A DNA stretch of 64,000 nt from Acidovorax sp. KKS102 (GTDB lineage: Bacteria; Pseudomonadota; Gammaproteobacteria; Burkholderiales; Burkholderiaceae_C): positions 3,162,001 through 3,226,000 of the forward strand of contig NC_018708.1 in the NCBI RefSeq assembly GCF_000302535.1. Direction: 5' to 3'. Made by a program: the position numbers and the translations under genes. The notes under the pieces are model-generated. The model ran no database searches, was not told the origin of the DNA, and saw only the letters and a list, made by a program, of their open reading frames with translations. Positions 24,554 through 33,037 of this stretch are shown here, piece by piece. Each line of letters begins with the position of its first letter. Position 1 is the stretch's first letter.

Positions 24554-26617
24554 TCAAACGGCCAATGCCTCGGCGGGTTCATCCGCCATTGCCTCGGTAT
24601 TCTCCGGGGCGTCCTGCGCCTGCGATTCTTCCGGCGCGGCTTCCTGGCCTTCGGCCTTGAAGATCGCAGGCATCCAGCCCGTGCCGCTCACCAACCGCTC
24701 GGCCTCGCTGGCAATGTCGGCCTTCTTGAGCTTTGCCAGCCGGTGGACGCTGTCGGGCGCGAACTCGCCCACGGCTTGCAAAACCGCCGGCTTCGGAACG
24801 TGCTTGAAATAGCCTTCCGCCGTAGGTTGCCACCATGCGCCCATGTCGAGGCCCACGGCCTGCGCCAGTTCCGCGCCGGGCTGCTGCGCCGTGGCGCGCG
24901 GCGTCACCACGTCCACCGTCGAAGCCACGCAAACGGCCAGCAGTATGACCAGTTCGCCTTGCTCCATCGCCAGCAGCGTGGCGAACAGTTCGGCGCTGTC
25001 CTCGGGCAGCTTGCCGCCCCACGCCTCTTGCAGTTCGCGCAAGGCCACGGCGGCGGGCGACTCGGGCCAGTCCGGGGCCATGCCGTCCAGCCGATCTTGC
25101 ACTTTCAGGCCCACGCCCAGCGGCATATCGTGGCCGTAATAGCGGCCCTGCAAGACGGTCTGCACCATGCCATGCACCAGCGCGGCCAGCGCCACCTGCG
25201 GATGCTGGGCCACCTCGATTTGCAGCGCGGCGGTGCGGTGGGCGCTCAGGCGCTGGGTCAGTCGGTCGGAAATCGTTGCGGCCTTGGGCTGCTCGTCTTC
25301 CTCGCCTTCGTCATCGTTCGCGGCGTCCGGGTCGGTGAAACCTTGGCGCAGCTTTTCCAGCGTGCGCAATGCTTTGGCCTCGGCCTCGCGCAGCAGCCCG
25401 CGATGAATCACGGCCTCGCCGTTGCGGTCGATGGTGACGATGGCACCGGCTGCGGCCTTCACGTTCGCGTCGTACCCCTGCAAGCCTTCTTCCAGCGCCT
25501 GCAACTGCTCGCCCAGGGCTTCGCCTTCCTCCTGCAAGGCATCGGCCTTGTCCTCGTCTTCGGCATCCGTCGCGGCATCAATGGCTTCGGCCACCTCCTG
25601 CATCTTGGCTTGCAGCTTCTCGATGCGCTGCGCTTCGCGCTTGTTGGGTTCGCGCCGCTCCCTCGGCGCACGCTGGAAGGCGTGCAGGTCGGCATGGGTC
25701 ACGCTCGGCGTGGCATCGGCCCAGGCCCAGCCCTCGGCCTTTACCTCGGCGGCGATGCCCGCCAGCTTGTCCTGCGCCAGCCGCTCCAGCAGCGCGGCAT
25801 CGGTCAGATACACGCCCGCATCACCTTCCGCGAACAGGTCACGGCGGATGCCGCCGCCTGCCTGCTCGTAGGCGTCGAGTCCGACGAAGCGCACCAGCGG
25901 ATGCCGGTAGGCGTCAATCTCGCGCTCCGTCAGACGTTCGCGCAAGTGCGAGGGGTGGCGCTGCCATTGCGGGGCGTCGTAGTAGGCGGCTTCCTGCGCC
26001 GCATGGTCATCCGTCCCGGCCAGGGCCATCAACTGGTCAAGGCTCACGGCATCGGCGCGATAGTCGGCCATCAGGCGCGGCGAGACATTTGCCAGCTTCA
26101 AGCGGCGCTGCACCACCAGCGGCGTAACGGAAAAATCCGCCGCAATGTCCTCGATGGGTCGGCCTTCGGCCACCAAGGCCGCAAAGGCTTCAAACTGGTC
26201 TGCCGGGTGCATGGCTTCGCGCTGCACGTTTTCCGTGAGGCTGGCGGTGCGGGCCGTGCCATCGGCCACCTGCAGGCAAGGCACGTTCCAATCCTTGGCG
26301 ATGCGGTGCTTCTTTGCCAGCAGCTTCAACGCGGCCAGCCTGCGGCCCCCAGCCACCACCTCGTAATGCTGGTCATCGCTGGAGGGAATCACGATCAGGT
26401 TTTGCAGTAGGCCCACGCGCTGGATGCTCGCGGCCAGCTCGGGGATGGACATGCGCGGGACGGTCTTGCGCACGTTGCGGCCCGTGGGGCGCAGCACCAG
26501 CCGCGACAGCGGCACCAGGATCATGTGCTTGCTCGGGTCGGCGGCTTGCAGCACATTGGCGGCGCTGCTGGCTGCGGTGTTGACGGCGCGGGCTTCGGTT
26601 TGAGTGATGGCGTTCAT
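24554..26617 (-). CDS. parB: ParB/RepB/Spo0J-family protein, large form
   Basis: A 687-residue ParB-like protein, about twice the length of chromosomal ParB. The N-terminal CTPase/ParB nuclease-like region contains LAASIQRVGLLQNLIVIPS, VVAGGRRLAALKLLAKKH and SLTENVQREAMHPADQFEAF, followed by a helix-turn-helix around IEDIAADFSVTPLVVQRRLK. The middle (about 350-400) is a long charged coiled coil, and the C-terminal 250 residues have no recognised domain. This size is usual for the ParB of Tn4371-like elements. It may act in maintenance together with ParA at 16892, although it is far from it. Confidence 0.9.
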   Translation of the reverse strand: MNAITQTEARAVNTAASSAANVLQAADPSKHMILVPLSRLVLRPTGRNVRKTVPRMSIPELAASIQRVGLLQNLIVIPSSDDQHYEVVAGGRRLAALKLLAKKHRIAKDWNVPCLQVADGTARTASLTENVQREAMHPADQFEAFAALVAEGRPIEDIAADFSVTPLVVQRRLKLANVSPRLMADYRADAVSLDQLMALAGTDDHAAQEAAYYDAPQWQRHPSHLRERLTEREIDAYRHPLVRFVGLDAYEQAGGGIRRDLFAEGDAGVYLTDAALLERLAQDKLAGIAAEVKAEGWAWADATPSVTHADLHAFQRAPRERREPNKREAQRIEKLQAKMQEVAEAIDAATDAEDEDKADALQEEGEALGEQLQALEEGLQGYDANVKAAAGAIVTIDRNGEAVIHRGLLREAEAKALRTLEKLRQGFTDPDAANDDEGEEDEQPKAATISDRLTQRLSAHRTAALQIEVAQHPQVALAALVHGMVQTVLQGRYYGHDMPLGVGLKVQDRLDGMAPDWPESPAAVALRELQEAWGGKLPEDSAELFATLLAMEQGELVILLAVCVASTVDVVTPRATAQQPGAELAQAVGLDMGAWWQPTAEGYFKHVPKPAVLQAVGEFAPDSVHRLAKLKKADIASEAERLVSGTGWMPAIFKAEGQEAAPEESQAQDAPENTEAMADEPAEALAV

Positions 26618-26682
26618 GGTGTATCTCTAATCGAGTGAAACAAGGGGATGGAGGGGAAACCGCCCCTCCGACGGGGGAACGG

Positions 26683-27507
26683 TCAGGCCTTGAGCTGGCG
26701 CATGCCATCGGCCAGCAGCCACAGGGCGCGGTTCAGGCGAATGTCGGAATCAATGCCCTGCACGGGGCGGGTCTGCTGCCTGCGGCCATTGGCGGCGCGG
26801 CCATGCAATCCGCCTTTGGTCAGGTTTTCCTGCGTGCGGTTGAACACGCTCCACAGGTCGGGGCGTCGATCCTCAAACCGGCGCGGCATCAGAATTTGGC
26901 TTTCCGTGACAGGCGCGGGCTTGTCCGGGTCGTCGTACTTGAGGGCCAGCGCGGCACGGGCGAACACTTCCGATTCGCCATCGTCCAAGGTGATGCCGCG
27001 CATCAGGTCACGCGACTCTTTCACGCGCTCAAAGCCGCTCAATACCTGATAGGCCCCCTCGATGACTTGGCCCGCCACGTCGCCTTTGTGGGGCACGCGC
27101 ACATCGGCAAAGGTGTCGCCGCACACCAGCCCATTGGCACAGATAAATCTGAACTGACCAGCCAGCATCTGATAACTGCTCGTGCCATCGTGCGAGTTCA
27201 GCAGCACAATTTCATTGGCCTCCGCGCCGTTGATCTGGCTGGCATGACGCAGGCGCAGTAGGTGTTTCGTGTGCTCGCGCCGCCCCTCGTTGCGCACGCG
27301 GGTCTGGCACACCATGAAGGGCTGGAAGCCTTCCTTGCGAAGCTCGGTCAAGACCGTGGCGGTGGGGATGTAGGCGTACCGCTCGGAACGGCTCTCATGC
27401 GGTGCGTCCGCGAAGATGGACGGGGCCACGCGCCGGATCTGGTCATCCGTTAGGGGATAGTCGGAACGCAGCGCGGAGGAATGGTTTGCAAAACGGGATG
27501 CGAGCAT
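26683..27507 (-). CDS. DUF932 protein (phage/plasmid-like)
   Basis: A 274-residue DUF932 protein, common in phages, plasmids and integrative elements, function unknown. Conserved parts are FQPFMVCQTRVRNEGRREHT, NEIVLLNSHDGTSSYQMLAG and FRFICANGLVCGDTFADVRV. The ATG at 27507 follows AGGAGAAAGAC. It lies 65 bases upstream of parB on the same strand and is probably transcribed with it. Confidence 0.88.
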   Translation of the reverse strand: MLASRFANHSSALRSDYPLTDDQIRRVAPSIFADAPHESRSERYAYIPTATVLTELRKEGFQPFMVCQTRVRNEGRREHTKHLLRLRHASQINGAEANEIVLLNSHDGTSSYQMLAGQFRFICANGLVCGDTFADVRVPHKGDVAGQVIEGAYQVLSGFERVKESRDLMRGITLDDGESEVFARAALALKYDDPDKPAPVTESQILMPRRFEDRRPDLWSVFNRTQENLTKGGLHGRAANGRRQQTRPVQGIDSDIRLNRALWLLADGMRQLKA

Positions 27508-28058
27508 GTCTTTCTCCTGACTTGGCTGTTGAAGAAAACCGCACACCGGATTCCTAGATTCGGAGCCCAGCCTTGTGGCTGTTCGGTGCGGCCGGCACGA
27601 GGAACCCGGTTGGCCCTGTTGCCACCGTCTTTCCTGAGTTCATCGCCCGCGACGAAATGGAGCCCGTGGACGGGGGCCGTCAAGGAGACAAGCGCAGGAT
27701 TGGTGCGGCCCGCAGGCGCAGCCGAGGACACGGCCCTGCGCGCCTTGACGGCCCCCGTCCGCGGGCTACAGTCGCGGACAAGGTGATGAAGTCAGGGGAG
27801 ACGGCTGGACAAGGCAACGGCCCTTCCACACGCCGACCGCACGGCAAGCGAAGCGCGCAGGCCCGAAGCTGGAAGCCGGGCCGGAGGCGTCAGCCGAACG
27901 GAGTGAGGGGACGATCGAAGCCCGAAGGGGGCGAGACGCCGCAGGCGGCTCGATGCGCCAGCACGAGAGCGCGACCGGCCATTTCCCAGGGGGCCGGGGA
28001 CGCCCGAATCCCCGCAGCACAATCCCCCACGATCACAGCAGGTCCCGGCATCGGCACA
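27508..28058. other. non-coding region with fragments of the dispersed repeat
   Basis: 550 bases without a supported gene. From about 27840 to 27960 short blocks such as GCAAGCGAAGCGCGCAG and GAGACGCCGCAGGCGG resemble parts of repeat copies A and B, so a third, eroded copy is likely. Two GC-rich stretches near 27660-27690 and 27730-27770 are near-complementary (CCCGTGGACGGGGGCCGTCAAG against CTTGACGGCCCC with CGTCCGCGGG), suggesting a long inverted repeat. Confidence 0.35.
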
Positions 28059-28292
28059 ATGACACTTGCCATGGACTTACGCGAACTAACGGACGATGAA
28101 CTGATGGCCCAGGCCAGGGAATGGCGGCAACGGGCACTGCGCGGTGAGAAAGACGCGCGCGGCTTCGCGCACGAACTGGAATGCGAAGTCCGCCGGCGCT
28201 TCCCCAGGAACGACGTATCCCAGACCTTGCCGCAGGTGCGCCTGCTGGGCGTTCTGCCGCAGACGGCCCACCGGCGCTGGAAGCCCTGGTGA
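28059..28292 (+). CDS. small hypothetical protein, 77 residues
   Basis: Reads MTLAMDLRELTDDELMAQAR and continues with a helical, charged stretch to VSQTLPQVRLLGVLPQTAHR. The even amino-acid mix and helical heptads look like a real protein, unlike neighbouring frames. A second ATG is at 28071; neither start has a good ribosome-binding site. It is convergent with the second DUF2958 gene. No function is recognised. Confidence 0.5.
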   Translation: MTLAMDLRELTDDELMAQAREWRQRALRGEKDARGFAHELECEVRRRFPRNDVSQTLPQVRLLGVLPQTAHRRWKPW

Positions 28293-28344
28293 ACGCACCA
28301 GGGCCGAGAGAAGGCGTAGGGCGCCCCACGACACCGCGGCAGAA

Positions 28345-28695
28345 TCAGACCATGACCCGCCCCGCCAGCCGCGCATCGCGCGCATAGGCGCTCAAGCGCC
28401 TGTCTGCGCGGAAGTACAGATCCCGCTCGACCGGCAGGCCGATCCGACCGCGAAGGCCCACCAGCTCTTCCAGGCTGAGATAGCCCAATTCAGGCAGCCC
28501 CAGACCCAGATCGCACAACCCATAGGCACGGTCATGGTCGTCGGGATCAATGGCCCCCAACAGCCAGGTCGCGCTCGCATCGGGCGTGAACAGTTTGACC
28601 ACGGGCACGGGATCGAAGTCTGGGTCCCGCAGCGATGCGCAGCCGTTGGACAGCAGCAGCGCGCGCTGCTCGTGGGTGATGAGTGCGTTGTTCAT
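28345..28695 (-). CDS. DUF2958 protein (second copy)
   Basis: A 116-residue paralogue of the gene at 20127, with MNNALITHEQRALLLSNG, VVKLFTPDASATWLLGAIDP, YGLCDLGLGLPELGYLSLEE and RDLYFRADRRLSAYARDA. The ATG follows AGGAGTTCACC. The two copies share the layout but differ at many positions, so they are old paralogues or were acquired separately. This copy sits at the end of the backbone where the defence cargo begins. Confidence 0.83.
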   Translation of the reverse strand: MNNALITHEQRALLLSNGCASLRDPDFDPVPVVKLFTPDASATWLLGAIDPDDHDRAYGLCDLGLGLPELGYLSLEELVGLRGRIGLPVERDLYFRADRRLSAYARDARLAGRVMV

Positions 28696-29195
28696 GGTGA
28701 ACTCCTGAAGGATGCCGGGCGGAATTGCCCACCCCCTCCGGGTCACGGTGCAGCGCAAGCCGTCAAGGGTCCACGACGGCCGCCAGGACGCAAGCGCCAA
28801 CGGCGCGCAGCCCTTGCACGGCGAGCACGCCGTGGCACGATGAAGGGAACAGCAAGCCGCCACGCCCCACCATTCACCTTGCCCTTTCGCCAAGTGCGCA
28901 GCATGCGCAGCCCGTGAGTGCCAAAGCTGCGCCATCCAGCGCTGCACATGTCGGGCACATGGAACCACGCCACTCGGCCGGCGCTGATCGCGCGCTTCGG
29001 AACTTCGTGATCCCCTGGTTCGGGTTCGTAAGCGCCAGGCCCGTGAGCCAGGGGCGTGAGGTTGAGTGCAACGCAATGGCTGGCAAAGCGCGGGCGACCA
29101 GACCTTAGCCCTGCTTCCCGGCCATAAGGCGTCACTTGCCCCTGTCGTACGACCGTGAGTTAGATTCGCTAAACAACAATGGAAGGCAAAGGCCC
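28696..29195. other. 500-base gap between backbone and cargo
   Basis: No supported gene, RNA or clear repeat. The region changes from very GC-rich backbone-like DNA to less GC-rich DNA near 29140, just before the nuclease gene, and may be the point where cargo was inserted. Confidence 0.3.
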
Positions 29196-30701
29196 ATGGG
29201 GAAACCACACGTCACGCGAACCGTCGGACCGATCCATTTCGAGGACCTCGATCCTCACCGCTTTGAGGACTTGGTTCGCCAGCTCGCCTACGACTTCCGG
29301 TCATGGAAGTCGATCGAGTCCACGGGTCGTGGCGGCGCTGACGATGGATTCGATGTCCGAGCATTCGAGGAGGTGAGAACGCCAACGGCCTTTACCGAAG
29401 ACGAGGTAGACGCGGAGGATGCACCCCATCCGATGGAGGGCAACCTCTGGATGATTCAGTGCAAGCGCGAAAAGGAAGTGGGACCCAAGAAGGTTGCCAC
29501 GATCATTTCGGATGCGGTGACGGCACAGATGTCGCCCTATGGCTACATCCTGGCAGCGCCCGTGCACTTCTCCAAGGCTGCGCATGATCGCTTCCGCGAG
29601 GAGCTTCGATCCCGCGGAGTTATGGAGTTCTATCTGTGGGGCGCTGGCGAGCTTGAGGACATGCTCTTCCAGCCAAAGAACGATCACATCCTGTTCGCGT
29701 TCTTCGGCATCTCACTGGTGACCAAGCGGCGATCCAAAGCCGCTTCCGTTCGCTCTACGGTATTGGCCAAGAACAAGCTAATGCGGGTATTGGGTGAACA
29801 ACCAACCGGGCACATCCTTGTCCGCGACCTGAGCGATGAAAACTATCCATTCGAGGATGACTACCCGGACTTCGACAGGAATCCCCGATGGAAGGAATAC
29901 AAGGTGCACTCGTTCGACCCACGCGGCTTGGTCGTGACGGTAGCCAGGCATTTCGCTTACTTTGATCGCGACAGCAGGGAGTGGGACTACACAAAGGTTG
30001 TAGACGAAGACCCATTCCCCATGGACCACCAAGAGGCCCTGGAGCAACAGCTACAAGCGCAGCGCCTCGCAGTCAAGGGCATCTGGGAGTTGTTGCCACG
30101 GGCCAGCCGTGCGATATGGGTCCACCGCGAGCTGATCCGTTTCGACAATATCGAGTACATCGACGACAAGGGTGACGGCGACTTCAAGATGCCGCACATC
30201 TATGTGTTGTACGACCCGAAGCGCGGCCCTTTCTCCGGCTACTACGAATGTCTGGAAATCAATCAGCACACGCACGCTTCGCTGGAGGGGCTGACCCGTA
30301 AGACTATCTTTCCCGACAAGTTCTCCGTACCCGGATTCGGCACAATCCACACCGGCCAATCCCTGGCGATTGATGAGGCGACGCGTTCGATGTTGCAGCA
30401 GGGACGCCAGGAGGTCACTCTTTACGGTCTCGGCACTCAATACGGCCATCTGAAGCCGACCGACGTCGCCCTGGTCGATGGGCAAACCTCGCGCTCTGCC
30501 GAAAAGCTGTACATCAAGGTGACAAACATCAGGACGATGAAAGCTGAGCTTCTGTTGAAGCAGTCTAAAGACAACCCGACCATGCTGCACGACATGGAGC
30601 GCCAGATCGGGCGCGCGTTGAAGGCTTCAGAAAAGGTTCGAGTGGTCGAAGCCGTCGCCATCTATGAATGGCAGATTGATCAGAACCGCCCTTTGATCTA
30701 A
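29196..30701 (+). CDS. Mrr-like restriction endonuclease with long C-terminal domain
   Basis: A 501-residue protein. The N-terminal 190 residues look like an Mrr-type PD-(D/E)xK nuclease: HRFEDLVRQLAYDF, TGRGGADDGFDVRAF (Asp about 50 and 53) and WMIQCKREKEVGPKKV (Gln88, Lys90). KPDD-like segments follow at ELEDMLFQPKNDHILFAFFG. The C-terminal 300 residues have no recognised family. Mrr-type enzymes usually cut modified foreign DNA, so a stand-alone type IV restriction role is likely. The ATG at 29196 follows GGAAGG. No methylase gene is nearby, which supports type IV rather than type II action. Confidence 0.78.
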   Translation: MGKPHVTRTVGPIHFEDLDPHRFEDLVRQLAYDFRSWKSIESTGRGGADDGFDVRAFEEVRTPTAFTEDEVDAEDAPHPMEGNLWMIQCKREKEVGPKKVATIISDAVTAQMSPYGYILAAPVHFSKAAHDRFREELRSRGVMEFYLWGAGELEDMLFQPKNDHILFAFFGISLVTKRRSKAASVRSTVLAKNKLMRVLGEQPTGHILVRDLSDENYPFEDDYPDFDRNPRWKEYKVHSFDPRGLVVTVARHFAYFDRDSREWDYTKVVDEDPFPMDHQEALEQQLQAQRLAVKGIWELLPRASRAIWVHRELIRFDNIEYIDDKGDGDFKMPHIYVLYDPKRGPFSGYYECLEINQHTHASLEGLTRKTIFPDKFSVPGFGTIHTGQSLAIDEATRSMLQQGRQEVTLYGLGTQYGHLKPTDVALVDGQTSRSAEKLYIKVTNIRTMKAELLLKQSKDNPTMLHDMERQIGRALKASEKVRVVEAVAIYEWQIDQNRPLI

Positions 30702-31002
30702 AACCACCGCCGCTGGAGAGAAACGGCCGCCACCGTTCCTGGCACGCTTCACTGGCTCTCGCGCACAGCTCAGCAGCGGAGTCCGCTGTGGGTCGAGGCT
30801 GCGTGAAAACTCCGGCACGTCAATGCGCCGCGAAGCCTGGATTCGGCAAAGACTCGCTGCTCAGTGAATATCGCCATCAAAGCGACTATGCGCATGGGAA
30901 TCCGATCAACTGCGCCCTACTCCGGGCTGCGCTCCAACAGGTTGTGCTGATCGCTTTCGGTAGCCACCATGAGCGACAACAGATCCGCTCACGGTCAATG
31001 CC
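30702..31002. other. 301-base gap upstream of the AlpA-like gene
   Basis: No gene, repeat or terminator with a clear form. It lies between the Mrr-like nuclease and the AlpA-like regulator, which are on the same strand, and is too long for a simple operon gap. Confidence 0.3.
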
Positions 31003-31356
31003 ATGCCGACACCCTCACCGCCCCCTCTGGGCAGACATTCGCCCTTGCCGACCCCTGGCACGACGGACTATGACGAAACACCCCAATTTCTCTCGAAGCC
31101 GCCCTTGCCCTTTCGCCGCACCATTCGTCGACGCGAACTGCACCAGATCGTTCCCCTGGCCGAGACCACGATCTATGAGATGGAGCAGCGCGGCGAATTT
31201 CCGCAGCGCTTCCGGCTCACCGCACGCTGTGTCGTCTGGGATTTGGAAGAGGTCGAGGCCTGGATCGAGGCGAGAAAGGACGCCTCGCGCTCAGCGAAGA
31301 CCGGTGCACCTCCGGGTCCGGACGTCAGGCTACGCCAATACCGCCCCGTACGATAA
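31003..31356 (+). CDS. AlpA-family phage/island regulator
   Basis: A 117-residue protein with a proline-rich N-terminal 35 residues and an AlpA-type helix-turn-helix: RRTIRRRELHQIVPLAETTI, YEMEQRGEFPQRFRLTARCV and WDLEEVEAWIEARKD. AlpA-like proteins activate integrase or excision genes. A second excisionase-type gene at 18662 suggests that this one came with the cargo, perhaps from another island. No ribosome-binding site is evident at the chosen ATG; the true start could be a TTG in the proline-rich part. Confidence 0.78.
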   Translation: MPTPSPPPLGRHSPLPTPGTTDYDETPQFLSKPPLPFRRTIRRRELHQIVPLAETTIYEMEQRGEFPQRFRLTARCVVWDLEEVEAWIEARKDASRSAKTGAPPGPDVRLRQYRPVR

Positions 31357-31393
31357 CCACCGCTCAACCACTGACCCGTTTGACAGGCGGTCG

Positions 31394-32041
31394 TCAGCCC
31401 CTTTGCCGTGAATCCATGGTCCCGAGATTCAGGCGCATCTGCGGCTCAAGGGCATGCACTTCGATGATGAGATGCCGACAGATCGCATTGAGCGAGTCCA
31501 ATGTCCGGTCCGCCATCTGGGCGAACACAAAGATGTTCGTCATGAACAGCCCCTGCAGCGCAGACCCACCCGTGGAAGCCACGGGGTAGCGAAATGAGTA
31601 CGAGCCAGGATCGACTCGATCCAGATCGGACAGGAACTGCAGTTCGTCCTCGTCGATAGCTCGCAGAGCAAGGGGAAGCCTGTCTCTCATAGCGGCAAGG
31701 ACGGGCTGAGCCATGCCCAGCAGCTTCATAAGCGAATGCTCTCTCCACAGTCTTGGCAATACCTGGCGAAGCTCCTGATCGTCGACACTGAGCCTGGCCA
31801 AGCGGTACACCATCCCCTTGAGGTAGAGCTCGATCGCATGGCGAAAGAGAAAGATGACGGGGCAGGCACCGTAGTCAATATCACCAACATCCCTGCGTTC
31901 GTAACCGGCGATCAGGCCGTGAGCTGCATTCCGATAACTCACCGCATAGGAGACCACATCGCTGGCGGCATGGTTGCTCCAGTTCAGCAAAGCATTCCCG
32001 TAAGTCCCGCGAGGCGCGGAGTAAAACTCTTCAATCGTCAT
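31394..32041 (-). CDS. hypothetical protein with HEPN-like helix pattern
   Basis: A 215-residue all-helical protein. The segment VIFLFRHAIELYLKGMVYRL, followed by a variable stretch and REHSLMKLL, has the pattern of HEPN-type proteins (helix with RHAxELxLK, later a conserved His-x-Leu). No Rx4-6H ribonuclease motif is obvious, so activity is not claimed. A TTG 12 bases upstream is an alternative start. It is the last gene in the minus-strand run that begins at 35676. Confidence 0.5.
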   Translation of the reverse strand: MTIEEFYSAPRGTYGNALLNWSNHAASDVVSYAVSYRNAAHGLIAGYERRDVGDIDYGACPVIFLFRHAIELYLKGMVYRLARLSVDDQELRQVLPRLWREHSLMKLLGMAQPVLAAMRDRLPLALRAIDEDELQFLSDLDRVDPGSYSFRYPVASTGGSALQGLFMTNIFVFAQMADRTLDSLNAICRHLIIEVHALEPQMRLNLGTMDSRQRG

Positions 32042-32137
32042 GTTGCAGTGCAAGAGGTGAATTGGGTCGCGACAGGAGTGGTGTTTCAGTCATCTGCCAT
32101 GCCCCCCGTTTTATGCCTCGCAGACTGCGCTGATTGT

Positions 32138-32989
32138 TCAGGACTGCGGAACGCGGCGCTCGCGCTTTGCGAGCTTCGATAACAAGTAGGCGGAAACTGT
32201 TCCCACAACTTCAATGGCGGCCTTGGCCTCCTCATCAGCGAGTGTCGGCAACCATGGCCGGCCATGGCCAGAGCCCTGCTTGTTGCGAACTCGATTGACG
32301 CCCAAGGCCGAGAGGAACAGCCCCCGCTCCATCGACTTGACCGCCGGCTCGCCGGGCTGCTCAAGCATCTCCGGGACGGCGAGGTCCAGGGCTATGAAGG
32401 CCATGCCGAGCAGTGACTGGAAGTTGGCACCGCTCGGATATCTTCCTTGCAGCGTTTCGAGGACATGGGCGGCCGTGGCTTCCATCAAGTCCTTTCCGGC
32501 TCCCGCGATCAGGGCAGCATCCTCGGCGCCTTTTTGGGCACGTCGGGCATAGGCGGCCAACGCATCGGTGAGCGCAACACCGCGCAAAGAGGAGAGCACC
32601 TTGGGCGACAGCGTGCCGTCGTCGGCCAATACAAAACCTTCCGCGTCGAAGGCTGCCTTCGCATTGTCAATCGCCTCGCGACCCACATAGTTGGTAGACG
32701 CCTCTCGGAATCCGCCGCACGCGCGCACCTTCGCGAGCAAACCGGAAGTGAACCGGCTTGCCGCAACCGGGTTTGAGTCCATAACCGCGTAGAGAACGGC
32801 GCGCACGCGCTTCGCCTTTCCAATCATCTGCCCCTGCTGCTTGGGGTCATGCTCCGCAAGGCCCGCCTGGTTGACGTGAAACTCGATGTCGGCGTGCGAA
32901 GGCTCTCGGTAGACGCCGTTGTTGTTCGAATCGTCCACAAGCTGCATAAGCGCGTGGGCGATCGTGTCTGTCACCGGGATGTGAGACAT
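32138..32989 (-). CDS. Abi_C-like abortive infection family protein
   Basis: A 283-residue protein. The C-terminal part, MERGLFLSALGVNRVRNKQG then SGHGRPWLPTLADEEAKAAI, has the RNKxGxGHG signature of the Abi_C family associated with phage abortive infection; the same region resembles a HEPN fold. The N-terminal half (ADIEFHVNQAGLAEHDPKQQ onward) is helical and unassigned. The ATG follows GAGGAAAGAAAG. It lies 48 bases after the HNH gene on the same strand. A growth-arrest role after phage sensing is plausible but inferred from the family. Confidence 0.7.
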   Translation of the reverse strand: MSHIPVTDTIAHALMQLVDDSNNNGVYREPSHADIEFHVNQAGLAEHDPKQQGQMIGKAKRVRAVLYAVMDSNPVAASRFTSGLLAKVRACGGFREASTNYVGREAIDNAKAAFDAEGFVLADDGTLSPKVLSSLRGVALTDALAAYARRAQKGAEDAALIAGAGKDLMEATAAHVLETLQGRYPSGANFQSLLGMAFIALDLAVPEMLEQPGEPAVKSMERGLFLSALGVNRVRNKQGSGHGRPWLPTLADEEAKAAIEVVGTVSAYLLSKLAKRERRVPQS

Positions 32990-33037
32990 TCTTTCTTTCC
33001 TCTTGCCAAACGGGCTAATCCGAACAAACCAGAGAGA

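Noticed and set aside
24743..26410. A 555-codon open frame antisense to the large parB
   Set aside because: It lacks a ribosome-binding site and its His/Gly/Gln-rich translation is typical of the mirror frame of a GC-rich gene; the parB reading has clear motifs.
20992..28058. CRISPR array among the repeats
   Set aside because: The repeats are long, few and irregularly placed, without short direct repeats, equal spacers or cas genes.
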